In this document: one piece after another, positions 8,194 through 15,401 of the stretch
How positions within the stretch are numbered: position 1 is the first letter of the stretch
Layout of the letters: each line of letters starts with the position of its first letter
Assembly: GCA_004555405.1 (NCBI GenBank)
Contig: SFIE01000028.1
Span: 1 to 43,719, forward strand
Length of the DNA: 43,719 nucleotides
Source: Subdoligranulum sp.
Lineage (GTDB): Bacteria > Bacillota > Clostridia > Oscillospirales > Ruminococcaceae
Direction: 5' to 3'
The notes under the pieces: generated by a model
Told to the model about the DNA's origin: nothing
Databases searched by the model: none
Seen by the model: the letters and a program-made list of their open reading frames with translations, nothing else
Made by a program: the position numbers and the translations under genes

Positions 8194-8218
8194 TATCAAT
8201 TTTAATTGATAATCATTC
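8194..8218. promoter_or_regulatory. Palindromic operator candidate (PerR/Fur-like) in the rubrerythrin leader
   Basis: A perfect inverted repeat TATCAATT-TT-AATTGATA spans 8194-8211 and runs into TGATAATCATT (8207-8217), which resembles one half of a Fur/PerR 7-1-7 box. It lies about 18-35 bases downstream of the inferred transcription start and 27 bases ahead of the start codon. Peroxide or iron control by PerR is an inference from the gene and the AT-rich repeat, not shown. Confidence 0.5.
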
Positions 8219-8235
8219 CTATTTGTTATAGTCTT

Positions 8236-8264
8236 ACTATACCGTATTTCTATGCGTTTGTCAA
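8236..8264 (-). promoter_or_regulatory. Rubrerythrin promoter
   Basis: Minus strand TTGACA (perfect -35), exactly 17 bases, TATAGT (-10). One of the strongest promoters in the window, giving a leader of about 60 bases before the rubrerythrin start. Confidence 0.82.
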
Positions 8265-8283
8265 GCCTTCTTGAGAAAATTTC

Positions 8284-8820
8284 TTATTTTTTCTCATCAT
8301 CTTCCAGCTTTCCCTTGTACCGCGTTTTTTTGAGTGCCGGAAGCAGTATTTGCACACCGGTTGCCGTAGCGCTGCCCATGATAAGGCCAGAGATCAGCAA
8401 AACCGGCATATAATTGAGTGCCAACGCACTGGAAAGGATCAAGCTGGCCCCTGCCAGCTGGCCGGCATTGTGCGCAAGTGCTCCGCATACGGACATAATA
8501 AACAGTGTTGCCCCCAAACGGCGCGCAATAATCATAATGAAAAGCGAAAAGACACCCCCCAGCAGCGAAAGGAACCCTGCCGTAGCACCAAAAAACAAAA
8601 AAGAGAAAAAGGCTTTTAATACCGCCAGCGTAAAGGCCTGCTTTTTTCCGATAAACAGCAGTGCATACATCACCACGATATTGGCCAGCCCAAGTTTTAC
8701 GCCCGGCATAAGCCCCAAGAGCGGAGTGATGGTGCTTTCCAGCATGGAAAGCGCAATGGCAAGCGCGAACAACAGCCCGCCCAGCGCCGCATCAGCGGCG
8801 CTGTTTCGGATATTTTTCAT
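8284..8820 (-). CDS. Gx transporter family membrane protein (Hpre_diP_synt_I family)
   Basis: Integral membrane protein of 178 residues with about five hydrophobic segments (from ALGGLLFALAIALSM near residue 10 to MPVLLISGLIMGSATATG). The VKLGLANIVVMYALLFIGKKQA stretch and LAHNAGQLAGASLI are landmarks of the family once called heptaprenyl diphosphate synthase component I and now grouped as Gx transporters, with ECF S-component-like character. Substrate unknown. The family often sits beside a NusG-II-domain or FMN-binding partner; none is present here. The start at 8820 has AAGGGG 8 bases upstream; the open frame continues 37 codons upstream through the promoter and is not used. Confidence 0.82.
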   Translation of the reverse strand: MKNIRNSAADAALGGLLFALAIALSMLESTITPLLGLMPGVKLGLANIVVMYALLFIGKKQAFTLAVLKAFFSFLFFGATAGFLSLLGGVFSLFIMIIARRLGATLFIMSVCGALAHNAGQLAGASLILSSALALNYMPVLLISGLIMGSATATGVQILLPALKKTRYKGKLEDDEKK

Positions 8821-8850
8821 GGATGATCCCCTTTGCATCGCATTTGTTTT

Positions 8851-8880
8851 ATAGTACTGCGCATGAACTTTTTCTGTCAA
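8851..8880 (-). promoter_or_regulatory. Promoter for the Gx transporter gene
   Basis: Minus strand TTGACA (perfect -35), 18-base spacer, TACTAT. It ends 31 bases before the start codon. It faces away from the lipoprotein promoter. Confidence 0.6.
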
Positions 8881-8966
8881 GGCAGAGGCAATTTGCTGCT
8901 TTCTATTTATCATAGCATATTCTGCTTTCAAATTGTTAAATATTGGTTAAAAGGGTTGCATAAATA

Positions 8967-8996
8967 GTGAAAATAGTGTAATCTTTCTAATATACT
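8967..8996 (+). promoter_or_regulatory. Possible promoter for the DUF4358 lipoprotein gene
   Basis: GTGAAA, 18 bases, TATACT in an AT-rich stretch about 30 bases before the lipoprotein start. The -10 is good, the -35 only partial. Confidence 0.42.
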
Positions 8997-9025
8997 TTAT
9001 TATATAGAGGTGCAATAAGAAAACT

Positions 9026-9517
9026 ATGAAAAAACTGATTTCTATTGTTCTGTGTGCAGTAATGGGCCTGAGCATGGCAGCCTGCGGCGGTTCTTCCGCT
9101 TCGGCTTCTGCCAAGGAATACAATCTGGACGATATCGTTTCTGCCGTTGAGGCTGTGAACCCCGTTTCCAACCCCCGCGAGGTAGACGATTTTGCTCTGG
9201 AAAACGAATTCATGCTGAGCGCCGACAGCGTGGTGGCCTATAAAGGCGAGCTGAGCAACGATCAGGGCAACAGCGCCCAGATCATGGCTGTGCAGTGTGC
9301 TGATGGCAAAGCCGGCGATGTGAAAAAGGCTTTGGAAACCTATCAGCAGAACCAGATCGCCTATTACGGAAACTATGCTGAGTTTGCCGATGGTCAGGCA
9401 TTGATCAAAGATGGCCGTATTGTGGAAAAGGGCAACTATGTTGTGCTGGTATTTGCCAATACGGACGGTGCAAGCTACACCGACATTGACAAAGCCCTTT
9501 CGGCTGCTCTGGATTAA
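9026..9517 (+). CDS. DUF4358 lipoprotein
   Basis: Secreted lipoprotein of 163 residues. A signal peptide (MKKLISIVLCAVMGLSMAACGG) ends in a lipobox with Cys20 (SMAAC), so the mature protein would be lipid-anchored on the outer face of the membrane. A Gly-Ser-Ala linker precedes a domain with the DUF4358 pattern (FMLSADSVVAYKGEL, AVQCADGKAGDVKKALETYQQNQ, KGNYVVLVFANTD). Function is not established. Ribosome site GAGGTG lies 13 bases before the ATG, a longer gap than usual. It has its own promoter region and a strong terminator, so it is a single-gene unit. Confidence 0.85.
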   Translation: MKKLISIVLCAVMGLSMAACGGSSASASAKEYNLDDIVSAVEAVNPVSNPREVDDFALENEFMLSADSVVAYKGELSNDQGNSAQIMAVQCADGKAGDVKKALETYQQNQIAYYGNYAEFADGQALIKDGRIVEKGNYVVLVFANTDGASYTDIDKALSAALD

Positions 9518-9531
9518 TCGTTTGCTGCATC

Positions 9532-9576
9532 AGCGCCGGTACTCTGATTGCTGAGTATCGGCGCTGCGTTTGTTTA
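9532..9576 (+). terminator. Terminator after the DUF4358 lipoprotein gene
   Basis: A 13-bp stem (9532-9544 with 9553-9565, one G-U pair), 8-base loop and a T-rich tail GCGTTTGTTT on the plus strand. Confidence 0.8.
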
Positions 9577-9610
9577 AGGATACTTTTGATTTTTGGGGCT
9601 TTCCTGTCGT

Positions 9611-9636
9611 CCTGCCGTTCCTAAGAACGGCGCAGG
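9611..9636 (+). other. Hairpin in the leader of the MBOAT gene
   Basis: CCGTTC and GAACGG pair across a 4-base loop, extended by CCTG/CAGG across a small bulge. It lies 45 bases before the MBOAT start, with only a short mixed tail, so it is not a convincing terminator; it may be a structured leader. Confidence 0.35.
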
Positions 9637-9681
9637 CTTTATCGCGCAGTGCTGCCCCGCCCGAGAAGGAGTGTGCAAGCT

Positions 9682-11094
9682 TTGGTTTTCAGCACCATCA
9701 TTTTTTTGTTTCGGTTCCTGCCGATCACATTGGCGCTTTACTACCTTGTTCCGCCCAAATTTAAGAATACAGTTTTATTTGTTTGCAGTCTGATCTTTTA
9801 CTCGTGGGGCGAAGTAAAGTTTTTCCCCATTATGCTGGTTTTGATCCTGCTGAACTATGTGTGCGGCCTTTGCATGGAAAAATGCGCCGATAACAAACGC
9901 CTTTTGCGTCTGTTTTTGATCATTTCGGTCGTGGGCAGTCTTTCCATGCTGGTCTTTTTTAAGTATACCAACTTTATCATTCGCACCATCAATGCTTTGG
10001 CCGGGCTTGGAATTGCCGAAATTTCCGGCGTGAGCGTGCTGCCTCTCGGCATCAGCTTTTACACCTTCCAGACCATGAGCTACTCCATCGATGTGTTCCG
10101 CGGCCAGGTAAAAGCTGAGCATAACATCATTGATTTTGGCGCTTATGTGGTCATGTTTCCGCAGCTGATCGCAGGCCCCATCGTGAAATACCGCGATGTA
10201 TCCAAGCAGCTTCATGTGTATAAAAACCGCTACAGCCTGCAGCAGATCGAAGACGGCGTTTGTATTTTTGTGTTTGGTTTGGCCAAAAAAGTTTTGCTGG
10301 CCGATACTGTGAGCAAGGTGTGGACGGATATTATCGGCGTGGCAGGCAAAAGTGCCGGCATTGGGCTGGCCAACGCCTCTACCCCGCTGGTTTGGCTGGG
10401 TGTTATCGCCTATTCCATGCAGCTGTATTTTGATTTTTCCGGCTATTCCATGATGGCCATCGGCATGGGCAAAATGCTGGGATTCAATTTCCCCAGCAAC
10501 TTCAATATGCCCTATATCAGCCGCAGCATTACGGAATTCTGGCGTCGCTGGCATATCACGCTTTCCAGCTGGTTCCGCGATTATGTGTATATCCCGCTGG
10601 GCGGTAACCGCAAAGGCCTGGCCCGACAGATCCTGAATATGTTTATCGTGTGGGCGCTGACCGGTATTTGGCACGGTGCCGACTGGAACTTTGTGTGCTG
10701 GGGCCTTTACTATTTTGTTCTGCTCACCATAGAAAAAAGCTTTTTGCTGCCGTATCTGGAAAAAGGCAAGGTTTGGCCGCATATCTACACACTGTTTCTG
10801 GTAGTAGTAGGCTGGGCCATGTTTGTAGGCAACGAACAAGGCGTTGGCATGGCTTTGTTGTTCCAGAAGCTGTTTATCCCCTCGGGCGGTGTGAGAGTTT
10901 GGTATTATCTGCGCAACTATGCCGTTACTTTGATCGTTTCGGCTGTATGCTGCTCGCCGCTGCCCCAGTTTGCATGGGATAAGATCAAGGAATTTGCATG
11001 GATCAAGGTTTCGCTGGTGATCTCGCTGATGTATTTCAGCGTTTGCTATATCGTGGGCTCTACCAACAGCCCGTTCCTGTATTTCAACTTTTAA
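9682..11094 (+). CDS. AlgI-like MBOAT acyltransferase
   Basis: Multi-pass membrane O-acyltransferase of the alginate AlgI/DltB class, which moves acyl (often acetyl) groups across the membrane onto an outside glycan or wall polymer. The 470 residues have about ten hydrophobic segments. Family motifs are intact: PLGISFYTFQTMSY, QLIAGPIVKY, QLYFDFSGYSMMAIG, FWRRWHITLSSWFRDYVYIPLGG (about 287-309) and the catalytic-type histidine in TGIWHGADWNF (H331). The start is TTG at 9682, 10 bases after AAGGAG, because relatives begin MVFSS.LF.FLP; the upstream GTG at 9673 lies only 1 base from the ribosome site. A DHHW protein follows 15 bases later. No polymer-synthesis genes are next to it. Confidence 0.9.
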   Translation: MVFSTIIFLFRFLPITLALYYLVPPKFKNTVLFVCSLIFYSWGEVKFFPIMLVLILLNYVCGLCMEKCADNKRLLRLFLIISVVGSLSMLVFFKYTNFIIRTINALAGLGIAEISGVSVLPLGISFYTFQTMSYSIDVFRGQVKAEHNIIDFGAYVVMFPQLIAGPIVKYRDVSKQLHVYKNRYSLQQIEDGVCIFVFGLAKKVLLADTVSKVWTDIIGVAGKSAGIGLANASTPLVWLGVIAYSMQLYFDFSGYSMMAIGMGKMLGFNFPSNFNMPYISRSITEFWRRWHITLSSWFRDYVYIPLGGNRKGLARQILNMFIVWALTGIWHGADWNFVCWGLYYFVLLTIEKSFLLPYLEKGKVWPHIYTLFLVVVGWAMFVGNEQGVGMALLFQKLFIPSGGVRVWYYLRNYAVTLIVSAVCCSPLPQFAWDKIKEFAWIKVSLVISLMYFSVCYIVGSTNSPFLYFNF

Positions 11095-11109
11095 GGGAGG
11101 TGCGCAGAT

Positions 11110-12279
11110 ATGAAAAAAAAATTATCGGAAAAACTGGATGCTCTGCGTGGCTACCCGTGCATTATCGTGTTTGCGGTGATCATTGTCGGCGTGATGCTGC
11201 TGAGTATGCTTTGGCCGGATCGTGAGATCAGTACACTGGAAAACACCCGCCTGAAGCAGCGCCCCAAATTCAGCATGAGCAGCCTTTTGCAAAACCAGTG
11301 GACCGCCGAATACGGCGATTATCTGAAAGACCAGTTTCCTTTGCGCGATGGCTTTATCGGTATGCAAAATCGCACAGAGAGCCTGATTTTCAAAAAGACC
11401 GAGCTTAGCAATATTCTTGTTGGCAAAAGCGGGCGCCTGTATACCAAGCAGTTTTCGCTGACCGACAGTGAAAAAAGCCAGCTGCCCAAAAACATTGCAG
11501 CCATCAACGAATTCGCATCCCGCCATCCGGGCAAGGTGAGCGTGTTGATCGCCCCCTCGGCCAGCCTTGTGTATCCAGAAGATCTTCCCTTTGCCGCCCC
11601 CATGCTGAACGAGGGTGCCTTGCTGGATGATATCTTTGCCGGAACCGGCAATGCAATGGCTGTGGACATCCGCGACACCATGATCCAGAACAAAGAGGAT
11701 TATATCTACTATAACACGGATCACCACTGGACAACACATGGTGCGTATCTGGCGTATCAGCAATTCTGCCGGCAAAAAGGCCTTACCCCGTTTGACCCTG
11801 CTCAGCACCCCGCTGTAGAGGTGAAAAAGTTTTACGGCACGCATTATTCTGCCAGCCGTTATTATGCGGCCGAGCCGGATACCATCACCTATTACGAGCT
11901 GCCCAACCAGGAAACCATTTATAATATCACGGGCGAAAATCAGTTTTCTGTGAAGGAAACCGGTGATCTTTATGATTATGCCGCCTTTGATACCCGTGAT
12001 AAATATGCAGCCTTCCTGCACGGAAACAATGGCTACAGCACCGTGCAGGGCAATGGAAAAGGCAGCATTCTGCTGATCAAAGACAGCTACGCCAACTGCT
12101 TTGTTCCGTTTTTAACCGCCAACTATGCCAAAATCGGCGTAGTGGATCTGCGTAATTTCTCTTACGGCATCGACAGCTTAATGCAGAGCGAGGGATACGA
12201 CGAGGTTTTGATCCTGTATAACTTTGCCAGTTTCAAATCGGATGCCAAGCTTCCGTATCTGAACTATCAGGCCCAATAA
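11110..12279 (+). CDS. DHHW family protein (AlgX/AlgJ-like partner of MBOAT)
   Basis: 389-residue extracytoplasmic protein with one N-terminal membrane segment (about 17-36). The signature TDHHWTTHGAY near residue 203 gives the family its name. ENTRLKQRPKFS near 42, DYLKDQFPLRDGFI near 75, NILVGKSGRLY and the C-terminal LLIKDSYANCFVPF are also typical. Relatives belong to the SGNH-like AlgX/AlgJ group and usually pair with AlgI-type MBOAT proteins; the MBOAT loads the acyl group and the DHHW protein probably completes transfer to the polymer. Ribosome site GGGAGG lies 9 bases upstream of the ATG. Last gene of the operon, followed by a strong terminator. Acylated substrate unknown. Confidence 0.88.
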   Translation: MKKKLSEKLDALRGYPCIIVFAVIIVGVMLLSMLWPDREISTLENTRLKQRPKFSMSSLLQNQWTAEYGDYLKDQFPLRDGFIGMQNRTESLIFKKTELSNILVGKSGRLYTKQFSLTDSEKSQLPKNIAAINEFASRHPGKVSVLIAPSASLVYPEDLPFAAPMLNEGALLDDIFAGTGNAMAVDIRDTMIQNKEDYIYYNTDHHWTTHGAYLAYQQFCRQKGLTPFDPAQHPAVEVKKFYGTHYSASRYYAAEPDTITYYELPNQETIYNITGENQFSVKETGDLYDYAAFDTRDKYAAFLHGNNGYSTVQGNGKGSILLIKDSYANCFVPFLTANYAKIGVVDLRNFSYGIDSLMQSEGYDEVLILYNFASFKSDAKLPYLNYQAQ

Positions 12280-12299
12280 AAGGCCGCCATAGACAAAAC

Positions 12300-12356
12300 A
12301 CAAAACCACCGGCACGCGTTCCTGCGATCATGCAGGGCCGTGCCGGTGGCTTTTTA
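12300..12356. terminator. Bidirectional terminator between DHHW and ABC-F genes
   Basis: CCACCGGCACG pairs with CGTGCCGGTGG, with an inner CCTGC/GCAGG stem. CTTTTTAT follows on the plus strand and GTTTTGTGTTTTG on the minus strand, matching the two converging genes. Confidence 0.87.
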
Positions 12357-12377
12357 TGGATTTTATGGCGATCTGAT

Positions 12378-14279
12378 TCAGTTTTTGGCTGCTTCCTCTT
12401 GGGCATCCTGCTCCTCGAGCAGTTTTTCCCATTCGTCAAACAGCTCTTGCTGATGAAAACGGGCATCCTCGAGTGCATCACACTTTTCTCGCATCAAATT
12501 GTGGTCACGGTATACCTCGGGGTCGTTCATTTCGTTTTCCAGCTCCACAATGCGAGCGCCCACCTCGTCAATGTCTTTTTCGATGGTTTTCAAACGGTTG
12601 CGGGCTTCGGCGCGGCGGCGGCGTTCTTCTTTTCCATAGCCGCCCCCCTGGTTTTGAGCGCCCGCCGTGGATTCCTGTTTGACAGGCTGCACCGCTGCAG
12701 TGCCGCGGCCCATCAGCTTTTCGTAGCTTTCATACAGCTTGGCTTCCCCATCCTGCAGATACAAAATCGGGCATCCGAGCGTATTCATCAGATAACGATC
12801 ATGCGTGACCAGCAGCAGCGTTCCTTCGTACTCTGCCAGCGCCTGGGTAAGGCTTTCCCGGGTAAAAATGTCCAAATGGTTGGTAGGTTCGTCCAAAAAC
12901 AGCAAATTGGGGCGTTCCAACACCATTTCGGCAAATCGCAGACGGGCCAGCTCGCCGCCGGAGAGCGCATCACAGGGCTTGAACACATCTTCCCCTCGAA
13001 AGGCAAAACGAGCAAGATGACTGCGCACCTCCAGCTCGGTAAAACGAGGGTATTTGCTCCAGATTGCATCGATCACACGCCCGCCGCGGCGGATCTGCTG
13101 CTGTTCAAAAATGCTGGCTTTTGTGCCTGCACCGGTGCGCACCAAGCCGCTGCTGGGCCTACGGCGACCATCCAGCACCTGCAGCAGTGTGGATTTGCCT
13201 GCACCGTTGGGGCCTGCGATCACAAGCTTATCGCCGCGATAAACGATCTGATCCAGCGAGTGAAGCAGATCACGGCCGCCGATCTCAATGTGCAGCTGTT
13301 TGGTGATCAGCACCTCGTTATACGGTGCAACATCAAATTCAAATCGAAAGTTCATTTCCGTATGGCCGGTTTTCGGGGCCTCGGTAATCTCCAGCTTTTC
13401 CAGCTGTTTGCGGCGGCTTTGCGCCATTTTGGTGGTAGAGGCACGCACCAGATTGCGCGCAATGTAATCCTCCAGCTTGGCCGCTTTGGCCACATCGGCA
13501 TCGTGCTGCTTTTGCTGCAATGCCACGGCCATTTCTTTTTGCGGCAGATAGGCCGAGAAATTGCCCTTGTAGGCGATCAGCGTTCCCTGCTCCACTTCCC
13601 AGATATGGTTGCAGATCGAATCCAGAAAATAGCGGTCATGGCTGACCACCAGCACAGCGCCCCGGTATTCTTTCAGATAGCTTTCCAGCCATTCCATAGT
13701 GGCAAAATCCAAATGGTTGGTAGGCTCGTCCAAAATCAGCACATCCGGCTTTTGCAGCAGCAGCTTTGCCAAACGAAGGCGGGTAAGCTCACCGCCCGAA
13801 AGCACACCCACGCTTTTTTCGTAGGTGGCCGGGCCGAAATCCATACCGTTCAGCACCTTGCGGATCTCAACATCCATATTATAAGCATCCATGGCATCCA
13901 CGATGGCGCTCATGCGGCCATGCTCGGCCAGGAATGCTTCATTGGCAGGATCAGCGGCAAGCTTTTGATCCAGAATGTGCATTTTTTCCATGGCCTGAAT
14001 GGCCGGCGCATACACCGTGCGCATTTCGCCGTACACATCCAGTGCGGGGTCTAAATGGGCGTTTTGTTCCAGATAGCCGATGGTCACATTGTCGCCAATG
14101 TTCATTTCGCCCTCGTCCGGCGTATACTCACCGCACAGCATACGGATCAGCGTGGTTTTACCGGCACCGTTTTCTCCGATAATGCCAATGCGGTCTTCTT
14201 TTTCTACCGAGGCGGTGATGCCATGCAGGATCACACGCTCGCCAAAGCTTTTACCAAGCTCTTGCAATCCGATCAACAT
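12378..14279 (-). CDS. ABC-F ATPase (Uup/YdiF-like)
   Basis: Soluble protein with two ATP-binding cassettes and no membrane part, so it is an ABC-F translation factor type, not a transporter. Cassette 1 has Walker A GENGAGKT (35-42), signature LSGGE and Walker B LILDEPTNHLD. Cassette 2 repeats GPNGAGKS, LSGGE and LLFLDEPTNHLD. The linker between them is the arginine/lysine-rich P-site tRNA interaction motif (TTKMAQSRRKQLEKLE). The final 90 residues form a charged coiled coil (RRRRAEARNRLKTIEKDID), as in Uup and YdiF. 633 residues is usual. These proteins rescue or tune stalled ribosomes; an antibiotic-resistance role cannot be excluded but nothing points to it. AAGGAT lies 9-10 bases before the ATG. 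Confidence 0.93.
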   Translation of the reverse strand: MLIGLQELGKSFGERVILHGITASVEKEDRIGIIGENGAGKTTLIRMLCGEYTPDEGEMNIGDNVTIGYLEQNAHLDPALDVYGEMRTVYAPAIQAMEKMHILDQKLAADPANEAFLAEHGRMSAIVDAMDAYNMDVEIRKVLNGMDFGPATYEKSVGVLSGGELTRLRLAKLLLQKPDVLILDEPTNHLDFATMEWLESYLKEYRGAVLVVSHDRYFLDSICNHIWEVEQGTLIAYKGNFSAYLPQKEMAVALQQKQHDADVAKAAKLEDYIARNLVRASTTKMAQSRRKQLEKLEITEAPKTGHTEMNFRFEFDVAPYNEVLITKQLHIEIGGRDLLHSLDQIVYRGDKLVIAGPNGAGKSTLLQVLDGRRRPSSGLVRTGAGTKASIFEQQQIRRGGRVIDAIWSKYPRFTELEVRSHLARFAFRGEDVFKPCDALSGGELARLRFAEMVLERPNLLFLDEPTNHLDIFTRESLTQALAEYEGTLLLVTHDRYLMNTLGCPILYLQDGEAKLYESYEKLMGRGTAAVQPVKQESTAGAQNQGGGYGKEERRRRAEARNRLKTIEKDIDEVGARIVELENEMNDPEVYRDHNLMREKCDALEDARFHQQELFDEWEKLLEEQDAQEEAAKN

Positions 14280-14305
14280 AGTTTTACTATCCTTACACTC
14301 TATCT

Positions 14306-14340
14306 CAAAAAATACCGCCGCAACCAGATGTTACGGCGGT
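14306..14340 (-). terminator. Terminator after the YjjG-like HAD gene
   Basis: An 11-bp stem (14314-14324 with 14330-14340, one G-U pair) and 5-base loop are followed on the minus strand by ATTTTTT. It lies between the HAD gene stop and the ABC-F start, so ABC-F needs its own promoter or read-through. Confidence 0.8.
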
Positions 14341-14353
14341 GCTGCCATTCGTT

Positions 14354-15100
14354 TTAGATTGCATCGTTTTGATGCTTGCGGTTTTTCAGGCCCACATTCT
14401 GCAGTTCATCCTCTTCCATCACGATGGGATACAGCTCACGGAGCGCCTTCACTTCGTATGTGGGGGTAAGGCCGCTTTCATTTTCCAGGCCGTTCATATT
14501 GACCCAGCAGGTATCCAGCCCGGCATTCACACCGCCCTGAATATCGGCCGAAAGGCTGTCGCCCACCACCAGCACTTTATCGCTGTGCTCAATGCCCAGC
14601 TTGCGCATGGCCATTTGGAAAATTTTGGGATTGGGCTTGGAAACGCCGACAGTCTCGGAAATAAATATATCGTCGAAATACTTTTCAAAGCCCGAAAGCT
14701 TCAGGCGGCCGCGCTCTACCGATTCAGTGCCGTTGGAAACCGCGATCATCGTGGCCACTTCCGCCAGCTCCTGCAGGGCTTCTTCTGCCCCGGGGATCAC
14801 ATCGGCATGGGTGGCCAAATGCTCGGTATAGGCCCGGTTCAGCTCGGTTGCCTTGGCGGCAGCGCCAATTTCTTTGACAAAGCGGTCAAAGCGCTCTACC
14901 ACCAGCTTATCGCGGCGGATCTTGCCCTTGTTCAACTCGCCCCAGAGCGACGAGTTGATCTCGTGATAACGAGAAACGGCAGCCTCATCGCAGGGCAGCG
15001 AAAATTGCTGCAGGGTTTCCAGCAGAGCTTTGTGCTCGGCCGCATCAAAATCCAGCAGTGTATTATCAATATCCATCATGATACAATTATATTTTGCCAT
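14354..15100 (-). CDS. HAD hydrolase, YjjG/YfnB-like nucleotidase
   Basis: Haloacid dehalogenase phosphatase of 248 residues. Motif I is MDIDNTLLDFD (nucleophile D10, acid D12), motif II IAVSNGT (about 139-145), motif III the lysine in VGVSKPNPKIF, and motif IV VVGDSLSADIQGG. The DNTLLDFD form and the helical cap with LWGELNKGKIRRDKLVVERF match the YjjG/YfnB family, pyrimidine 5'-nucleotidases proposed to clean damaged nucleotides. The exact substrate is inferred only. AGGTG lies before the ATG. Flanked by a terminator downstream and the small acidic ORF upstream. Confidence 0.87.
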   Translation of the reverse strand: MAKYNCIMMDIDNTLLDFDAAEHKALLETLQQFSLPCDEAAVSRYHEINSSLWGELNKGKIRRDKLVVERFDRFVKEIGAAAKATELNRAYTEHLATHADVIPGAEEALQELAEVATMIAVSNGTESVERGRLKLSGFEKYFDDIFISETVGVSKPNPKIFQMAMRKLGIEHSDKVLVVGDSLSADIQGGVNAGLDTCWVNMNGLENESGLTPTYEVKALRELYPIVMEEDELQNVGLKNRKHQNDAI

Positions 15101-15155
15101 TTTTTCACCTGAGTTCCAAACTTTTTATTGGTTCCCGCACGCGGGGTGCAGGGGC

Positions 15156-15338
15156 TCATTCATCTATGTTATTATCCGATATTCTCTGTGATTCGTCAAG
15201 TAAAATCAGTGTTTCATCCAAGGGCAGCTCCTCGGGCAGAACAGGCTCTGCCTCGCCCCAGTCCAGCTCATAATTTTCTATACTGCCGTCCGTAACATCG
15301 TTTCTGAGATTGCAGATTTCTTCCGGGCAGAAAATCAT
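15156..15338 (-). CDS. Small acidic protein, unknown, with occluded ribosome site
   Basis: Not recognised. A 60-residue very acidic protein (many Asp/Glu, LDWGEAEPVLPEELPLDETL in the middle, two cysteines at 4 and 9) with no membrane segment or known motif. It is supported as a gene by an excellent Shine-Dalgarno, AAAGGAGG, 10 bases before the ATG at 15338; an in-frame GTG at 15344 is only 4 bases from the same site. That site lies inside the 3' arm of a perfect 13-bp hairpin, so its translation may be conditional. It follows the SGNH hydrolase gene by 63 bases. It could be a genuine regulated small protein or a by-product of a terminator hairpin that happens to contain GGAGG. Confidence 0.5.
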   Translation of the reverse strand: MIFCPEEICNLRNDVTDGSIENYELDWGEAEPVLPEELPLDETLILLDESQRISDNNIDE

Positions 15339-15340
15339 AA

Positions 15341-15396
15341 ACACACCGCCTCCTTTACAGCAGCTTATGCCGCTTTGGGAGGCGGTGTGTTTTGTT
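15341..15396. promoter_or_regulatory. Perfect 13-bp hairpin between SGNH gene and small ORF
   Basis: Positions 15341-15353 pair exactly with 15378-15390; the 24-base loop can form a second 6-bp stem with an ATAA loop. On the minus strand the 3' arm holds the GGAGG of the small ORF and is followed by TTTATG, giving poor termination. On the plus strand TTTTGTT follows. It may act as an attenuator, a ribosome-site lock, or a weak terminator of the SGNH transcript. Confidence 0.7.
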
Positions 15397-15401
15397 AGGT
15401 A

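Noticed and set aside
12330..14054. Plus-strand ORF of 574 codons opposite the ABC-F gene
   Set aside because: Mirror frame of a well-defined two-cassette ATPase; no start signal and no recognisable domain.
15118..15146. GC-rich CCCGC/GCGGG pairing before the YjjG-like gene
   Set aside because: The loop is too small for a stable hairpin and no T-run follows; not called a terminator.
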